From: Sphaerisporangium album
GTDB lineage: Bacteria > Actinomycetota > Actinomycetes > Streptosporangiales > Streptosporangiaceae
Assembly (NCBI RefSeq): GCF_003323745.1
Contig: NZ_QOIL01000025.1
Location: forward strand, 84,725-148,724
Direction of reading: 5' to 3'
DNA length: 64,000 nt
In this document: piece by piece, positions 15,384-24,121 of the stretch
How the letters are laid out: the number at the start of each line of letters is the position of its first letter
Position numbering within the stretch: position 1 is the stretch's first letter
Translations under genes and position numbers: made by a program
The notes under the pieces: model-generated
Database searches by the model: none
What the model saw: the letters and a program-made list of their open reading frames with translations, nothing else
What the model was told of the DNA's origin: nothing

Positions 15384-18201
15384 CGTAGACCTCCATCTCC
15401 CAGAGGGAGTAGCCGTAGCCGGTGGCGCGCTGCGTGCCGTACACGCGCACGTAGCGGGCGCTGACCGCGGCGAAGGTGACGTCGTCGACGCCGCCGTCCG
15501 ACGCGGTGGTCGAGTATGCGGGTGTCCAGGTCGTGCCGTCGGCCGAGGTCTCGATCCGGTAGGCCTTGCCGTAGGCGGCCTCCCATGTGAGCTTCACGCG
15601 GCTGACCGAGCGGCCGGCGCCGAGGTCGACCGAGATCCACTGCGGGTCGGAGAAGGCCGAGGACCAGCGGGTTCCGGCGTTGCCGTCGACCGCCGCCGAG
15701 CCGGGGGTGCCGGCGTTCTCGGTGGAGGAGACGGTGACCGGGCGGTTCAGCGACAGCAGCCCTCCGGGGGGCGGCGGGGCGCTCCCGCCGTTCAGGGTGA
15801 AGTCGTCGAGGTCGAACAGCGGCCCCGCCCCGCCGGTGAACACCAGGTACAGCTTCGTCGTGCCCGCCGGGGCCGGCCCGTTCAGTGTGGTGGTGACGTC
15901 GGTGAACGTCTCCCAGCCTCCGGTGACGGGCACGGTGGCGGTGCCGAGCAGCGTGCCGGTCGGGGAGCCCGCCCGCACCTGGATGGAGCCGCCGGCCCCT
16001 CCCGAGCTGACCCGGGCGCCGAACGTCGTGATGCCCGACAGGACGTAGGGGTCGAAGGAGATCCAGTCGCCGTTCTCGATGTTGCCCACCGTCTTGGCGC
16101 CGTGCGCGGTGGCCTTGTCGAACAGCGCGATCCCCTGTGAGGTGGTGTAGTGCTCCGCCTGACGGGTCCTCGGCTGGGTGACGACCTGCGCGTGCGTGGT
16201 CAGCCCGCCCGCGTCGGTGTACTCGGCGTCCCAGACCCCGAACAGGTTGGCCGCCCCGTCGTGCTCGCCGTTGGGCGGCGTCTGGATCGTCCCGGTGCAG
16301 CCGGTCGCGGAGGCCATCGGGTGGCCGTGCGTGTCGTGGCCCAGGATGTAGTTCATCTTGACCCGGGCGCAGTCGATCGTGCCGTCCTCGGCGTCGGTCG
16401 CGGTGATCCGGTACGGCACGGCGTCGCCGAAGGAGAACACCTGGCCGTTCTGCGGGAGCTGGATGCTCACGGCGGGCGCGGTGTTGCCGACGGTGATCGT
16501 CACGTTGGCCGTGGCGGTCTTGCCCGTGCCGTCGCGCACCGTCAGCGTGACGACGTAGGTGCCGTTGGCGGTGTAGGTGTGCGCCGGGTTGGCCGCCGTC
16601 GAGGTGCCGCCGTCGCCGAACGCCCACGAGAAGGTGATGGCGTCGCCGTCGGGGTCGGAGGTGCCGGCCGAGGAGAACGCCACGTTGAGCGGCGCCCTGC
16701 CGCTCGTCGGCGTGCCCGACGCGACCGCGACCGGGGCACGCCCGCCCGCGCCGCCGCCGATGTACTCGATGCGGTAGAGGGCCGAGTCGGCGTTGCCGTT
16801 GAACCAGCCCGTCCCGTAGTCGAGGACGTACAGCGCGCCGTCGGGGCCGAAGGCCATGTCCATCACGGTCTTGCCCGACCACGGGAACGGCTGGATCGCG
16901 CCGCGGCCGCCGTCGGGGTTGACGACGATGTCCTTGATCCACCCGCGCTGCAGCTCGCCCGCGAAGAAGTGGCCGTCCAGCGTCTGCGGGAACTTGACCG
17001 GCGAGCTGACGTTGGTGTTGTACCGGTAGACCACGCCGCCCATCGGCGACTCGGCGCCGCAGCCGAACTCCGGCAGCGAACAACCGTCGTACTTGATCCA
17101 CGCCGGCTGCGCGGGCGGCAGCTTGGCCTGGCCGGTGTTCTTGCGGGAGCCGTTGGTGGGCCCGCCCGCGCAGTCGTACTTGGCGCCGACCGTGCCGGTC
17201 GCGTAGTCGTAGTGCGCGTAGGTCTCCGCCGGGGTGTTGCCGCCGGTGCAGTACGGCCAGCCGAAGAAGCCGGGCGCGGTGATCCGGTTGAACTCCACCT
17301 GGCCGCCGGGGCCGCGGTTGCTCGCCGCGCCGGCGTCGGGGCCGTAGTCGCCCAGGTAGACCACGCCGGTGGCCTTGTCCACGCTCATACGGAACGGGTT
17401 GCGAAAGCCCATGGCGTAGATCTCGGGCCGGGTGTTGGGCGTCCCGGGCGGGAACATGTTGCCGGCCGGGATCGAGTACGTGCCGTCGGCGTTGACCTTG
17501 ACGCGCAGGACCTTGCCGCGCAGGTCGTTGGTGTTGGCGGCGCCGCGCTGCGCGTCCAGGAAGGGAGCGCGGCCGGGGCGGTCGTCCAGCGGGGCGTAGC
17601 CGTCGTTGAAGCCGGGCTCGGTGTCGTCGCCGGTCGTCAGGTACAGGTTGCCCGCGGCGTCGAAGTCGATGTCGCCGCCGACGTGACAGCAGGCGCCCCG
17701 GTTGGTCTTGACCTCCAGGACGGTCTTCTCGCTGGCGGTGTTGAGCGTGTTGTCCGCGTTCAGCGTGAAGCGCGACAGCCGGTTGACGCCCTCGAAGCGG
17801 GCGAAGTCGGCGTCGGTGCCGTCCAGCGGGGAGCCGTTCGGCGGGGTGTTCAGCGGCGGGGCGTAGTACAGGTAGATGAACCTGTTGGTGGCGAAGCCGG
17901 GATCGACGCCGACGCCCTGCAGGCCCTCCTCGTCGTTGAAGTAGACCGGCAGCTTGCCGGAGACCTTGGTGTTGCCGGCGGCGTCGGTGACGCGCACCGT
18001 GCCGTCGCGGGCCGTGTGCACGACCGTGCGGTCGGGCAGGACGGCCATGGACATGGGCTCGCCCACCTCGGCCACGCCCTTGGCGAGCGTGACCTGCTGG
18101 AACTGGGCGGGGTCGACGGGTGCGGCGAGCGCCGCGAGCGGTTGGGCGGTCAGGGCCAGCGCCACCAGGGCGGCGCCGGCCCATCTGCGTACGGAACGCA
18201 T
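15376..18201 (-). CDS. Secreted PQQ-type sugar dehydrogenase with PKD, CBM6-like and F5/8C modules
   Basis: This 941-residue exported protein has a signal peptide (1-26) and a glucose/sorbosone dehydrogenase-type six-bladed propeller (about 32-480: GACCHVGGDIDFDAAGNLYLT, IYAMGFRNPFRM, FGPDGALYVLDYG). It continues with a PKD domain (about 490-575, FSWAFGDGG), an Ig-like stretch, a CBM6-like module (about 690-815) and an F5/8C module (about 820-941). It probably oxidises sugars or sugar ends at the cell surface with a bound quinone. The binding modules would keep it on the same glucan as the neighbouring GH16 enzyme. It follows the GH16 gene on the same strand behind a strong hairpin and overlaps the ThuA gene by 8 bases. 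Confidence 0.9.
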   Translation of the reverse strand: MRSVRRWAGAALVALALTAQPLAALAAPVDPAQFQQVTLAKGVAEVGEPMSMAVLPDRTVVHTARDGTVRVTDAAGNTKVSGKLPVYFNDEEGLQGVGVDPGFATNRFIYLYYAPPLNTPPNGSPLDGTDADFARFEGVNRLSRFTLNADNTLNTASEKTVLEVKTNRGACCHVGGDIDFDAAGNLYLTTGDDTEPGFNDGYAPLDDRPGRAPFLDAQRGAANTNDLRGKVLRVKVNADGTYSIPAGNMFPPGTPNTRPEIYAMGFRNPFRMSVDKATGVVYLGDYGPDAGAASNRGPGGQVEFNRITAPGFFGWPYCTGGNTPAETYAHYDYATGTVGAKYDCAGGPTNGSRKNTGQAKLPPAQPAWIKYDGCSLPEFGCGAESPMGGVVYRYNTNVSSPVKFPQTLDGHFFAGELQRGWIKDIVVNPDGGRGAIQPFPWSGKTVMDMAFGPDGALYVLDYGTGWFNGNADSALYRIEYIGGGAGGRAPVAVASGTPTSGRAPLNVAFSSAGTSDPDGDAITFSWAFGDGGTSTAANPAHTYTANGTYVVTLTVRDGTGKTATANVTITVGNTAPAVSIQLPQNGQVFSFGDAVPYRITATDAEDGTIDCARVKMNYILGHDTHGHPMASATGCTGTIQTPPNGEHDGAANLFGVWDAEYTDAGGLTTHAQVVTQPRTRQAEHYTTSQGIALFDKATAHGAKTVGNIENGDWISFDPYVLSGITTFGARVSSGGAGGSIQVRAGSPTGTLLGTATVPVTGGWETFTDVTTTLNGPAPAGTTKLYLVFTGGAGPLFDLDDFTLNGGSAPPPPGGLLSLNRPVTVSSTENAGTPGSAAVDGNAGTRWSSAFSDPQWISVDLGAGRSVSRVKLTWEAAYGKAYRIETSADGTTWTPAYSTTASDGGVDDVTFAAVSARYVRVYGTQRATGYGYSLWEMEVYGA
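15384..15745. repeat. F5/8C-coding repeat, copy B (in dehydrogenase gene)
   Basis: This is the partner of the repeat at 13769-14133. The reading frame and domain boundaries match, so both proteins end in almost the same carbohydrate-binding module. Confidence 0.8.
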
Positions 18202-18226
18202 TGCACATCCAGGGGGAGGGGGGTGA

Positions 18227-18254
18227 CCGGGGCCCCGCCGTGGCGGGGCCCCGG
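18227..18254. terminator. Perfect 13-bp hairpin downstream of GH16 gene
   Basis: Arms 18227-18239 and 18242-18254 are perfectly complementary with a 2-base loop. The hairpin lies 41 bases beyond the GH16 stop and 26 bases before the dehydrogenase start. It probably ends most GH16 transcripts and lowers expression of the downstream dehydrogenase-ThuA genes. Confidence 0.65.
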
Positions 18255-18294
18255 TGGCGATCTATCGGCGTGACGGATCAGGCGGTGCCGGTGC

Positions 18295-20466
18295 TCACTG
18301 GTAGACGCGGACGTAGTCCACGAGCATCTTCTGCGGGAACACCGTGGTGCCGTCGGGCGGGCCGGGCCAGTCGCCGCCCACGGCGTTGTTGAGGATGATG
18401 AAGAACGGGTGGTCGAACACCCACGGGCCCTTGGTGGTCTCCAGGGTGGCGCGGTCGACGGTGTGGATCACGTTGCCGTCCACCGTGAACTTCATGCCCT
18501 GGCTGTTCCAGTCGACCGCGAAGACGTGGTAGTCGCTCGCGAAGTCGCCGGCGATGGAGTACGGCGAGCCGAAGCCGCCGCCGCCGAAGTACGCCGGGGC
18601 GTGGATCGTGGAGTACACGGTCTGCGGCTCGCGGCCCAAGTGCTCCATGATGTCGATCTCACCCACGTATGGCCAGGGGCGGTTCTGGGAGAAGAAGTCG
18701 GCGCCGAGCAGCCAGAACGCGGGCCACAGGCCCTTGGTGCCCGAAACCTTGATCCTCGCCTCGACGCGGCCGTAGGTGAAGTTGAACTTCCCGTAGGTGT
18801 TGAGCCGTGAGGAGGTGTACTGGCACGGGCCGCCGGGGCAGGCCGAGCCGGGGGTGGTCTCGCGGCGGGCCTCCATCACGAGGCTGCCGTTGCCGTCCAT
18901 CGTCGCGTTGTTGTTGTTGGTGTAGTACTGCAGCTCGTTGTTGACGCCGGGACCGACCTCCGGAGTCCACTTGGCCGCGTCAGGCTTGGAGCCCGCCGCG
19001 CCGTTGAACTCGTCGCTCCAGACCAGCTGCGGGGGAGTGCGCGGGTCGGGCGGGAGCGGCGGCGGGGTGATCGGCGCGCCGCCCGTGCCCCAGACCTGGA
19101 ACTCCCACAGCGAGTAGCCGTAGGCGGTGCCGCGCTGGGTGCCGTACATGCGCACGTAGCGGCCGGTGCCGTTCACGGTCAGGGTCTGCTTGAAGCCCGT
19201 GCCCGTGGTGGTGGAGTAGATCGGGGTCCAGTTGACCGCGTCGGGCGAGGTCTGGATCTGGAAGGCCTTGGCGTACGCCGGGTCCCACTGCAGGATGACC
19301 TTGTGGATCTGCGCGGTGGCGCCGAGGTCGACATAGATCCAGCCCGGGTCGACCCAGCCGGTGGTGGAGCTGGTGGCCCAGCGGGTGGCGGGGTCACGGT
19401 CGAAGGCCCTGGCCTCGGTGCAGTTGCCGCAGTTCACATCGTTCTGCGTGCTGGAGGCGACGCCCGGCTTGTTGTAGGACAGCAGCTTGTCGCCGCCCGG
19501 GTCGGGCGGCGGGGTGATCGTCGGGGTGATGGTCGGCGTCGGCGACGGGGTCGAGCCGCCGGAGCCGGTGCGGATGGCGAACTCCCACAGCGAGTAGCCG
19601 TACGCGGTGGCGCGCTGGGTGCCGTACAGGCGCACGTACCGGCCGTTGCCGGTCACGTCCAGGGTCTGGGTGCCGCCGGTGCCGGTGGTGGTGCTGTAGA
19701 TCGGCGTCCAGGCGTTGCCGTCGGGGGACGTCTGGATCTGGAAGGCGCGCGCGTAGGCGGGCTCCCAGGTGAGGGTGACGCCGCAGATGGCCTGGGAGGA
19801 GCCGAGGTCGACCTGGATCCACTGCGGGTCGCTGAACGCGCTGGCCCACCGCGTGCCGGCGTTGCCGTCGACGGCGGCCGAGGCGGGGAAGGCGGCGTTC
19901 TCGGACGAGGAGGCGGTGGCGGGCTTGCCCTGCGCCGCGTTCGCCGTGCCGCAGCCCGGCGGGTTCGAGGTCCCGGTCGAGCCGTAGACCTGGAACTCGA
20001 ACAGCGAGTAGCCGTAGGCGGTGGCCCGTTGTGTGCCGTACATCCGGACGTAGCGGCCGTTTCCGGCTACGGTGAGGTCCTGGGTGCCGCCGGTGCCGGT
20101 GGTGGTGGTGTAGACGGGCGTCCAGGTCGTGCCGTCGGGGGACGTCTGGATCTGGAAGGCGCGCGCGTACGCGGCCTCCCAGGTCAGCACCACGCGGCTG
20201 ACGCTCGCGGTGGCGCCGAGGTCGACCTGGATCCACTGCGGGTCGCTGAACGCACTGGCCCACCGCGTGCCGGCGTTGCCGTCCACGGCCGCGGAGGCGG
20301 GGAAGGCGGCGTTCTCGGACGAGGACGCGGTGACGGTCTTGCCCTGGGACAGGAGGGTGTCGGCCGCCAAGGCCGGGACGAGGGTGAAGCAGGACGTGAT
20401 CAGGACGATCGCGGTCGCGAAGAGCAGGCCCAAGCGGGTTCGGCTCGGGCCGCGGGAAGAACTCAC
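18295..20466 (-). CDS. Secreted GH16 beta-glucanase with three F5/8C modules
   Basis: This is a 723-residue secreted enzyme. The signal peptide is followed by three tandem F5/8C (CBM32-like) modules (about 36-165, 175-300 and 330-470), the last two separated by a Pro/Thr linker. A GH16 domain (about 490-722) carries the intact motif EIDIME: Glu603 nucleophile, Asp605, Glu608 acid/base. The pattern (WPAFWLLG, GEIDIMEHLG, STIHAP) fits laminarinase-type endo-beta-1,3- or mixed-linkage glucanases. The frame is open to 20580, but the GTG at 20466 has GAGGAG upstream and leaves the operators outside the gene. It is divergent from importer 2, with five operator-like palindromes between them. Confidence 0.92.
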   Translation of the reverse strand: MSSSRGPSRTRLGLLFATAIVLITSCFTLVPALAADTLLSQGKTVTASSSENAAFPASAAVDGNAGTRWASAFSDPQWIQVDLGATASVSRVVLTWEAAYARAFQIQTSPDGTTWTPVYTTTTGTGGTQDLTVAGNGRYVRMYGTQRATAYGYSLFEFQVYGSTGTSNPPGCGTANAAQGKPATASSSENAAFPASAAVDGNAGTRWASAFSDPQWIQVDLGSSQAICGVTLTWEPAYARAFQIQTSPDGNAWTPIYSTTTGTGGTQTLDVTGNGRYVRLYGTQRATAYGYSLWEFAIRTGSGGSTPSPTPTITPTITPPPDPGGDKLLSYNKPGVASSTQNDVNCGNCTEARAFDRDPATRWATSSTTGWVDPGWIYVDLGATAQIHKVILQWDPAYAKAFQIQTSPDAVNWTPIYSTTTGTGFKQTLTVNGTGRYVRMYGTQRGTAYGYSLWEFQVWGTGGAPITPPPLPPDPRTPPQLVWSDEFNGAAGSKPDAAKWTPEVGPGVNNELQYYTNNNNATMDGNGSLVMEARRETTPGSACPGGPCQYTSSRLNTYGKFNFTYGRVEARIKVSGTKGLWPAFWLLGADFFSQNRPWPYVGEIDIMEHLGREPQTVYSTIHAPAYFGGGGFGSPYSIAGDFASDYHVFAVDWNSQGMKFTVDGNVIHTVDRATLETTKGPWVFDHPFFIILNNAVGGDWPGPPDGTTVFPQKMLVDYVRVYQ

Positions 20467-20496
20467 GGCGTCTCCTCGTAAAACATGGGGGGTTCG

Positions 20497-20508
20497 GGGA
20501 GCGCTCCC
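20497..20508. promoter_or_regulatory. Operator palindrome GGGAGCGCTCCC (GH16 side)
   Basis: A perfect 12-base palindrome 30 bases upstream of the GH16 GTG start. It matches the core of the CebR box known from Streptomyces. It is the same form as the sites at 20783 and 62283. Confidence 0.78.
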
Positions 20509-20516
20509 TGGCTTCC

Positions 20517-20530
20517 GAGAGTGCGCTCTC
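20517..20530. promoter_or_regulatory. Spacing-variant operator GAGAGTGCGCTCTC
   Basis: Both half-sites GAGAG/CTCTC are present, but the centre is 4 bases instead of 2, shifting the halves apart. It lies 8 bases from the site at 20497. It may be a decayed or weak site. Confidence 0.45.
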
Positions 20531-20608
20531 CCGCGAGCCTCTGTCAAGACCTGAATTAACTCAAAGGAAATGTCCGGCACATTTGTGCGCTACTTGTGAT
20601 GCATCGTG

Positions 20609-20620
20609 GAGAGCGCTCTC
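20609..20620. promoter_or_regulatory. Operator palindrome GAGAGCGCTCTC (central)
   Basis: A perfect 12-base palindrome in the middle of the 361-base divergent region, identical in core to the sites at 5328, 7856 and 8024. Confidence 0.75.
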
Positions 20621-20680
20621 TCTGAACGCGAAAACGACCGTTGATCATGCGCTGACATGCGGAAACACTGCGGGGAAGGT

Positions 20681-20692
20681 GTGAGCGCTCTC
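20681..20692. promoter_or_regulatory. Degenerate operator GTGAGCGCTCTC
   Basis: A one-base departure from GAGAGCGCTCTC at the second position. It lies between the central site and the importer 2 proximal site. Confidence 0.55.
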
Positions 20693-20782
20693 TTCAGCTT
20701 GATCGTTACCTCACAGTAGGTCACGGCGATCGTTACCCTCCAACCCGTTGACATGACCGTCACAATCGCATGAACCTTCTCA

Positions 20783-20794
20783 GGGAGCGCTCCC
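20783..20794. promoter_or_regulatory. Operator palindrome GGGAGCGCTCCC (importer 2 side)
   Basis: A perfect 12-base palindrome 33 bases before the ATG of the importer 2 binding protein. The placement mirrors the site on the GH16 side of the same divergent region. Confidence 0.78.
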
Positions 20795-20827
20795 TCCAAG
20801 ATCAATAAAAGCCCCCAGGGAGGGTCT

Positions 20828-22141
20828 ATGGGCAAGCTTCGCGCCGGGGTGGTCACCCCGCTGCTGGCCGTTGCCGTACTCGCCGCAAGCGTGGCCGCCT
20901 GTGGCGGTGGCGGCAGTGACGCCACGAACGCGGGCGCCTCGTCAGGCGCCGCTCAACCGGCCGAGAAGATCAAGCTGACGGTCGCGCTGTTCAGCGACTT
21001 CCACTTCGCTCCCATCTACGAGGAGTTCAAGAAGACGCACCCGAACGTCGAGATCGTCGAGCGCCGCGCGCAGTTCAACGACCACCACAAGAACCTCACC
21101 ACGCAGCTGGCCACGGGGGCGGGAGCTGCCGACGTCGAGGCGGTCGAGGCCGGGTACATCGCCCAGTTCACGCCGCTGGCCGACAAGTTCTACGACCTCA
21201 ACGAGTACGGCCTGACCAAGCGCCAGGGCGACTACCTGGACTGGAAGTGGAAGCAGGGCCTGTCTCCCGACGGCTCCAAGCTGCTCGGCCTCGGCACCGA
21301 CGTCGGCGGCCTGGCCATGTGCTACCGCACCGACCTGTTCAAGAAGGCCGGCCTGCCGACCGACCGCGCGGAGGTCTCCCAGCTCTGGCCCACCTGGGAG
21401 CAGTACATGGAGGCCGGCAAGAAGTTCGTCGCCGCCAAGGTCGACGGCGCCAAGTGGTTCGACGGCCCGGGCGAGAACTTCCGCGCCATGGTCGACCAGG
21501 CCCCCGTCGGCTTCTACGACCAGCAGAACAACCTCGTCGCGGGCACCAACCCCGATGTGAAGAAGGCGTTCGACCTGAACGCCGCGATGGTCCAGGCCGA
21601 CGAGTCCGCCAAGCTCGCCGCCTTCAGCCCGCCGTGGAACACCGGCCTCACCAAGGGCTCGTTCGCCACCATCATCTGCCCGGCCTGGAAGCTCGGCAGC
21701 ATCAAGGACGCCGCCCCCACGACCTCCGGCAAGTGGGACGTGGCCGCGGTGCCCGGCGGTGGCGGCGGCAACCAGGGCGGCACGCACCTCATGGCCCCCA
21801 AGCAGGGTAAGCACCCCAAGGAGGCCGCCGAGCTGATCGACCTGCTCACCAGCAAGGACAATCAGCTCAAGCTGTTCACCGAGGCCGGAGCGCTGCCGTC
21901 GATCCCGGCGCTCTACGACGACCCGACGATCACCGGGTTCAAGAACCCGTTCTTCAGCGACGCGCCCACCGGCAAGATCTTCACCGATGCCGCCAAGGCG
22001 CTGAAGCCGCAGTACGTCGGTCCCAAGGCCGGTGACGTGCTCACCACGTTCGGCAACGCGCTCCAGCGCATCGAGCAGGGCAAGCAGTCTCCCGACGAGG
22101 CGTGGGCACAGGCGCTCAAGGACCTCGAAAGGATCAAGTAA
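20828..22141 (+). CDS. Sugar ABC transporter substrate-binding lipoprotein (importer 2, CebE-like)
   Basis: This is a 437-residue CUT1 solute-binding lipoprotein. The signal peptide ends at a lipobox with Cys25 (VAAC-GGGG). The mature part contains LTVALFSDFHFAPIYEEF and DVGGLAMCYRTDLFKKAGLP, typical of cellobiose/oligosaccharide-binding homologues. The operon order (binding protein, two permeases, GH1 beta-glucosidase, LacI) matches cebEFG-bglC-type loci, so beta-gluco-oligosaccharide uptake is likely. The ATG has GGGAGGG upstream. Expression is probably controlled by the operators just before it. Confidence 0.93.
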   Translation: MGKLRAGVVTPLLAVAVLAASVAACGGGGSDATNAGASSGAAQPAEKIKLTVALFSDFHFAPIYEEFKKTHPNVEIVERRAQFNDHHKNLTTQLATGAGAADVEAVEAGYIAQFTPLADKFYDLNEYGLTKRQGDYLDWKWKQGLSPDGSKLLGLGTDVGGLAMCYRTDLFKKAGLPTDRAEVSQLWPTWEQYMEAGKKFVAAKVDGAKWFDGPGENFRAMVDQAPVGFYDQQNNLVAGTNPDVKKAFDLNAAMVQADESAKLAAFSPPWNTGLTKGSFATIICPAWKLGSIKDAAPTTSGKWDVAAVPGGGGGNQGGTHLMAPKQGKHPKEAAELIDLLTSKDNQLKLFTEAGALPSIPALYDDPTITGFKNPFFSDAPTGKIFTDAAKALKPQYVGPKAGDVLTTFGNALQRIEQGKQSPDEAWAQALKDLERIK

Positions 22142-22151
22142 GCCGCCGGAG

Positions 22152-22182
22152 GTGGCCGGCCCGCGACAACCGGGCCGGCCAC
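22152..22182 (+). terminator. Hairpin between importer 2 binding protein and permeases
   Basis: A perfect 12-bp stem (22152-22163/22171-22182) with a 7-base loop lies 10 bases after the binding-protein stop. It corresponds in place to the hairpin in importer 1 and probably acts as a partial terminator or mRNA 3' protector. Confidence 0.6.
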
Positions 22183-22316
22183 GTCCTCGCGGGATCCTAC
22201 GGCGGACGTCCCCGGTCCGGTCGCGTGGCCCCCGCCCCGCGACCGGACCGCACAGGTCCGCCGGTCCCCGTGGCCTGCCAAGGCCACACCCCTGTGGCCT
22301 GCCGAAAGGAGCTGCC

Positions 22317-23291
22317 ATGGCCACCCGTGCCCCCGACAACGTGGCGGCGATCCCGCCCGCCCCGCCGGTGCGGTCAAGCCCCGGAACCAACCGGCGGCAT
22401 CTGGTCCACCGGCTGGACGTCAAGGGCTCCCCCTACGCCTATGTCGCCCCGTTCTTCCTGCTCTTCTGTGCTTTCGGGCTGTTCCCGCTGGCGTACACCG
22501 CGTGGGTCAGCCTCCACGAGTGGACGCTGCTGTCCGACGTGCACACCTTCGTCGGGCTCGACAACTTCCGCACGCTGCTCGCCGACGACTACTTCTGGAA
22601 CGCGACGTTCAACACCGTCTCCATCGGCGTGTTCTCGACGGCGCCGCAGTTGCTGCTGGCCATCTGGCTGGCCCACCTGCTGAACCGCCCGCTGAAGGCC
22701 CAGACCATCTTCCGCGTGACACTGCTGCTGCCCAACGTCACCAGCGTCGTCGCGGTCGTCGTCATCTTCAGCCAGCTCTTCGGCCGTGACTACGGCCTGA
22801 TCAACTGGGTGCTGTCCTGGTTCGGCGCCGGCGCCGTCGACTGGAACGCCGGGACCGCGACCTCCCACGCCGCCATCTCCGTCATGATCATGTGGCGGTG
22901 GACCGGCTACAACACGCTGATCTTCCTCGCCGCCATGCAGGCCGTGCCCCGCGAGCTGTACGAGGCCGCGACCATCGACGGCGCCAGCGGGTTCACGCAG
23001 CTACGCAAGATCACCGTTCCGATGATCCGGCCCACGATCGTGTTCGTCGTCATCACCTCCACGATCGGCGCGATGCAGATCCTCGCCGAGCCGCTGCTCT
23101 TCGGCACCTACAGCCTCACCGGCGGACCCGACCGCCAGTACCAGACCCTGGCGCTGTTCATCTACGAGAACTTCACCAAGCTGGACTTCGGGTACGCGTC
23201 CGCCGTGTCCTGGATGATGTTCGTCTTCATCGTCATCGTCGCGGCCATCAACTACCTGCTGACCCGCCGGACGCGAGGGAGCCTGACGTGA
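22317..23291 (+). CDS. Sugar ABC transporter permease, MalF type (importer 2, CebF-like)
   Basis: This is a 324-residue polytopic permease. The first helix (YAYVAPFFLLFCAFGLFPLAY) starts near residue 41, and the EAA loop YEAATIDGASGFTQLR...VPMIRP is intact. The frame is open further upstream, but the ATG at 22317 has AAAGGAG 5 bases before it. It is translationally coupled to the next gene. Confidence 0.93.
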   Translation: MATRAPDNVAAIPPAPPVRSSPGTNRRHLVHRLDVKGSPYAYVAPFFLLFCAFGLFPLAYTAWVSLHEWTLLSDVHTFVGLDNFRTLLADDYFWNATFNTVSIGVFSTAPQLLLAIWLAHLLNRPLKAQTIFRVTLLLPNVTSVVAVVVIFSQLFGRDYGLINWVLSWFGAGAVDWNAGTATSHAAISVMIMWRWTGYNTLIFLAAMQAVPRELYEAATIDGASGFTQLRKITVPMIRPTIVFVVITSTIGAMQILAEPLLFGTYSLTGGPDRQYQTLALFIYENFTKLDFGYASAVSWMMFVFIVIVAAINYLLTRRTRGSLT

Positions 23292-24121
23292 TGCCGCGGA
23301 ACGGCGCGGGCACGGCCCGCACGCTCACGTATCTGACGCTGATGGCGGTGGCGTTCTTCTCGGCGCTCCCGCTCTACTACAGCGTGGTGGTCGCCTCCCG
23401 CGACAACTCGGCGCTCGCGGACGTGCCGCCCCCGCTGGTGCCCGGCGGCAACCTGGTCGCGAACATCGGCCGCGTCTTCGACACCGTGCCCTTCGCCCTG
23501 GCGCTGTTCAACTCGGTCCTCGTCGCCGGCGGCATCGCGATCTCGGTGATGTTCTTCTCCACCCTGGCCGGGTTCGCCTTCGCCAAGCTGCGCTTCCGCG
23601 GCAGCAGGATCCTGCTGGTGATCACCGTCGCGACGATGATGGTGCCGACCCAGCTCGGCATCATCCCGCTGTACCTGCTCATGGTGAAGCTCGAGTGGAC
23701 CGGCTCCATGTACGCGCTGGTCGTCCCGGCGCTCACCAACGCCTTCGGCGTCTTCTTCATGACGCAGTACCTGTCGCGGGCCCTGCCGACCGAGCTGCTG
23801 GAGGCCGGGCGGGTCGACGGGTGCAGCACCTGGGGCCTGGTTTGGCACGTGGTCCTGCCGGCCGCGCGCCCGGCGGCGGCCGTCCTCGGCATGCTGACCT
23901 TCATGTCGGCCTGGAACGACTACTTCTGGCCCCTGGTCGTGCTCACCCCGGAGAACCCCACCGTGCAGGTGGCGCTGTCGACGCTGGCCGCCGGATACGT
24001 CAGCGACTACGCCCTCAGCCTGGCCGGCACGGCGCTCGGAACGCTGCCGCTGGTCATCGTGTTCGCCCTGCTCGGCAAGCAGGTCATCGGAGGAATCATG
24101 CAAGGAGCTGTGAAGGGATGA
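23291..24121 (+). CDS. Sugar ABC transporter permease, MalG type (importer 2, CebG-like)
   Basis: This is a 276-residue partner permease with hydrophobic segment TYLTLMAVAFFSALPLYYSVVV and EAA loop LEAGRVDGCSTWGLVW...LPAARP. A GTG at 23288 directly precedes the ATG; both follow GAGGGAG, so the exact start is open. The stop overlaps the start of the GH1 gene by 4 bases. Confidence 0.92.
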   Translation: MPRNGAGTARTLTYLTLMAVAFFSALPLYYSVVVASRDNSALADVPPPLVPGGNLVANIGRVFDTVPFALALFNSVLVAGGIAISVMFFSTLAGFAFAKLRFRGSRILLVITVATMMVPTQLGIIPLYLLMVKLEWTGSMYALVVPALTNAFGVFFMTQYLSRALPTELLEAGRVDGCSTWGLVWHVVLPAARPAAAVLGMLTFMSAWNDYFWPLVVLTPENPTVQVALSTLAAGYVSDYALSLAGTALGTLPLVIVFALLGKQVIGGIMQGAVKG

